From: Permianibacter aggregans
Lineage (GTDB): Bacteria > Pseudomonadota > Gammaproteobacteria > Enterobacterales > Permianibacteraceae
Length of the DNA stretch: 64,000 nucleotides
Reading direction: 5' to 3'
Assembly (NCBI RefSeq): GCF_009756665.1
Contig: NZ_CP037953.1
Span: 992,001 to 1,056,000, forward strand
Shown: in pieces, positions 63,753 to 64,000 of the stretch
How positions within the stretch are numbered: the stretch's first letter is position 1
Layout: every line of letters starts with the position of its first letter
Made by a program: the position numbers and the translations under genes
Notes under the pieces: model-generated
The model's input: only the letters and a program-made list of their open reading frames with translations
Told to the model about the DNA's origin: nothing
Database searches by the model: none

Positions 63753-64000
63753 TCAGTCCGCCTGCTTACGCAGAAAGGCCGGGATATCCAGGTACTCCAA
63801 GTCGCTGCCGGCAACCATTTTGGTGACCGGGGTTTGCGGGTTATTGCGGATAATCGCCGGGCGGTCGAGTTGACCATAGTCCGGACGGCCGTCGGTTTGA
63901 CGTGGCGGCACTACCGCCCGGACCGAAGGCTTTTCCTCGGTTTGCGTACGTCCCAAGCCAGTGGCTACTACCGTTACGCGCATTTCGTCACCAAGGTTGT
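63753..64000 (-). CDS. ftsZ: Cell division protein FtsZ, C-terminal part
   Basis: Only the last 82 codons are in the window; the gene continues beyond 64000. NLGDEMRVTVVATGLG is the end of the FtsZ C-terminal GTPase-activating domain. It is followed by a flexible linker of about 45 residues and the conserved tail DLEYLDIPAFLRKQAD, which binds FtsA, ZipA, MinC and ZapD. The presence of zapD about 7 kb away is consistent. The reading frame is open to the window edge. Confidence 0.96.
   Translation of the reverse strand, partial: NLGDEMRVTVVATGLGRTQTEEKPSVRAVVPPRQTDGRPDYGQLDRPAIIRNNPQTPVTKMVAGSDLEYLDIPAFLRKQAD

Overview
The window looks like chromosomal DNA from a gammaproteobacterium with moderate GC content. 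The evidence is core-gene synteny: the ftsZ-lpxC-secA end of the division/cell-wall cluster, a Pseudomonas-like nadC / tRNA-Thr / pilA-pilB-pilC-pilD-coaE-zapD-yacG block, the homodimeric-type aceE-aceF-lpdA operon, ttcA, selO, and the ampD/ampE pair. A PEP-CTERM protein and TAT-exported and secreted peptidases suggest a free-living, probably aquatic, proteolytic organism. I cannot name the genus.

Layout. 1-13.2 kb: housekeeping and secreted functions (PEP-CTERM protein, DUF456, SelO, UPF0149, a periplasmic metallo-beta-lactamase-fold hydrolase coupled to a 3-methyladenine glycosylase, an exported M20 amidohydrolase, a frameshifted DUF6279 lipoprotein, TtcA, a TSUP transporter, then an operon of an M1-like pseudopeptidase, a hotdog thioesterase and a DM13 protein). 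13.2-20.3 kb: a six-gene minus-strand operon DUF4159 - MoxR ATPase - DUF58 - BatA-like - DUF4175-like - unknown membrane protein. 20.3-31.5 kb: a TldD/TldE pair in which only TldD has a TAT signal, an OmpA-type lipoprotein, a DPP-IV-type S9 peptidase, a MITE-like repeat, an EamA transporter, a PAS-GAF-GGDEF diguanylate cyclase, a YgjP-type metallopeptidase and a small membrane protein. 31.5-37.6 kb: pyruvate dehydrogenase complex. 37.9-39.0 kb: a TetR regulator and its presumed target gene, each preceded by the same inverted-repeat operator. 39.0-43.5 kb: ampD and ampE, separated by two insertion sequences (IS110/IS1111-like and IS4-like), both with frameshifted transposases. 43.7-49.5 kb: DUF1631 protein, nadC, a membrane alkaline-phosphatase-superfamily enzyme and tRNA-Thr(CGT). 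49.6-57.0 kb: type IV pilus genes tfpZ, pilA (with a sigma-54 promoter), pilB, pilC, pilD, then coaE, zapD and yacG. 57.0-64.0 kb: Nudix/thiamine-phosphate-synthase-like fusion, secA, an M23 peptidase, dciA, lpxC and the 3' end of ftsZ.

How the genes work together. Three coherent modules stand out: PDH (AceE, AceF, LpdA), the type IV pilus core (PilA made from an RpoN promoter, PilD processing it, PilB/PilC assembling it, TfpZ as pilin accessory), and the MoxR operon, which has the architecture of a MoxR-AAA ATPase plus von-Willebrand-type and membrane partners acting at the envelope. The most unusual observations are the IS-split ampD/ampE operon, the M1-family protein lacking its catalytic glutamate and tyrosine, the TldD/TldE pair with a single TAT signal, two mutually exclusive inverted repeats in the aceE leader, and the two-site TetR circuit.

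Three genes (the DUF6279 lipoprotein and both transposases) carry single-base frameshifts. These may be real decay or sequencing indels; no core gene in the window shows one.
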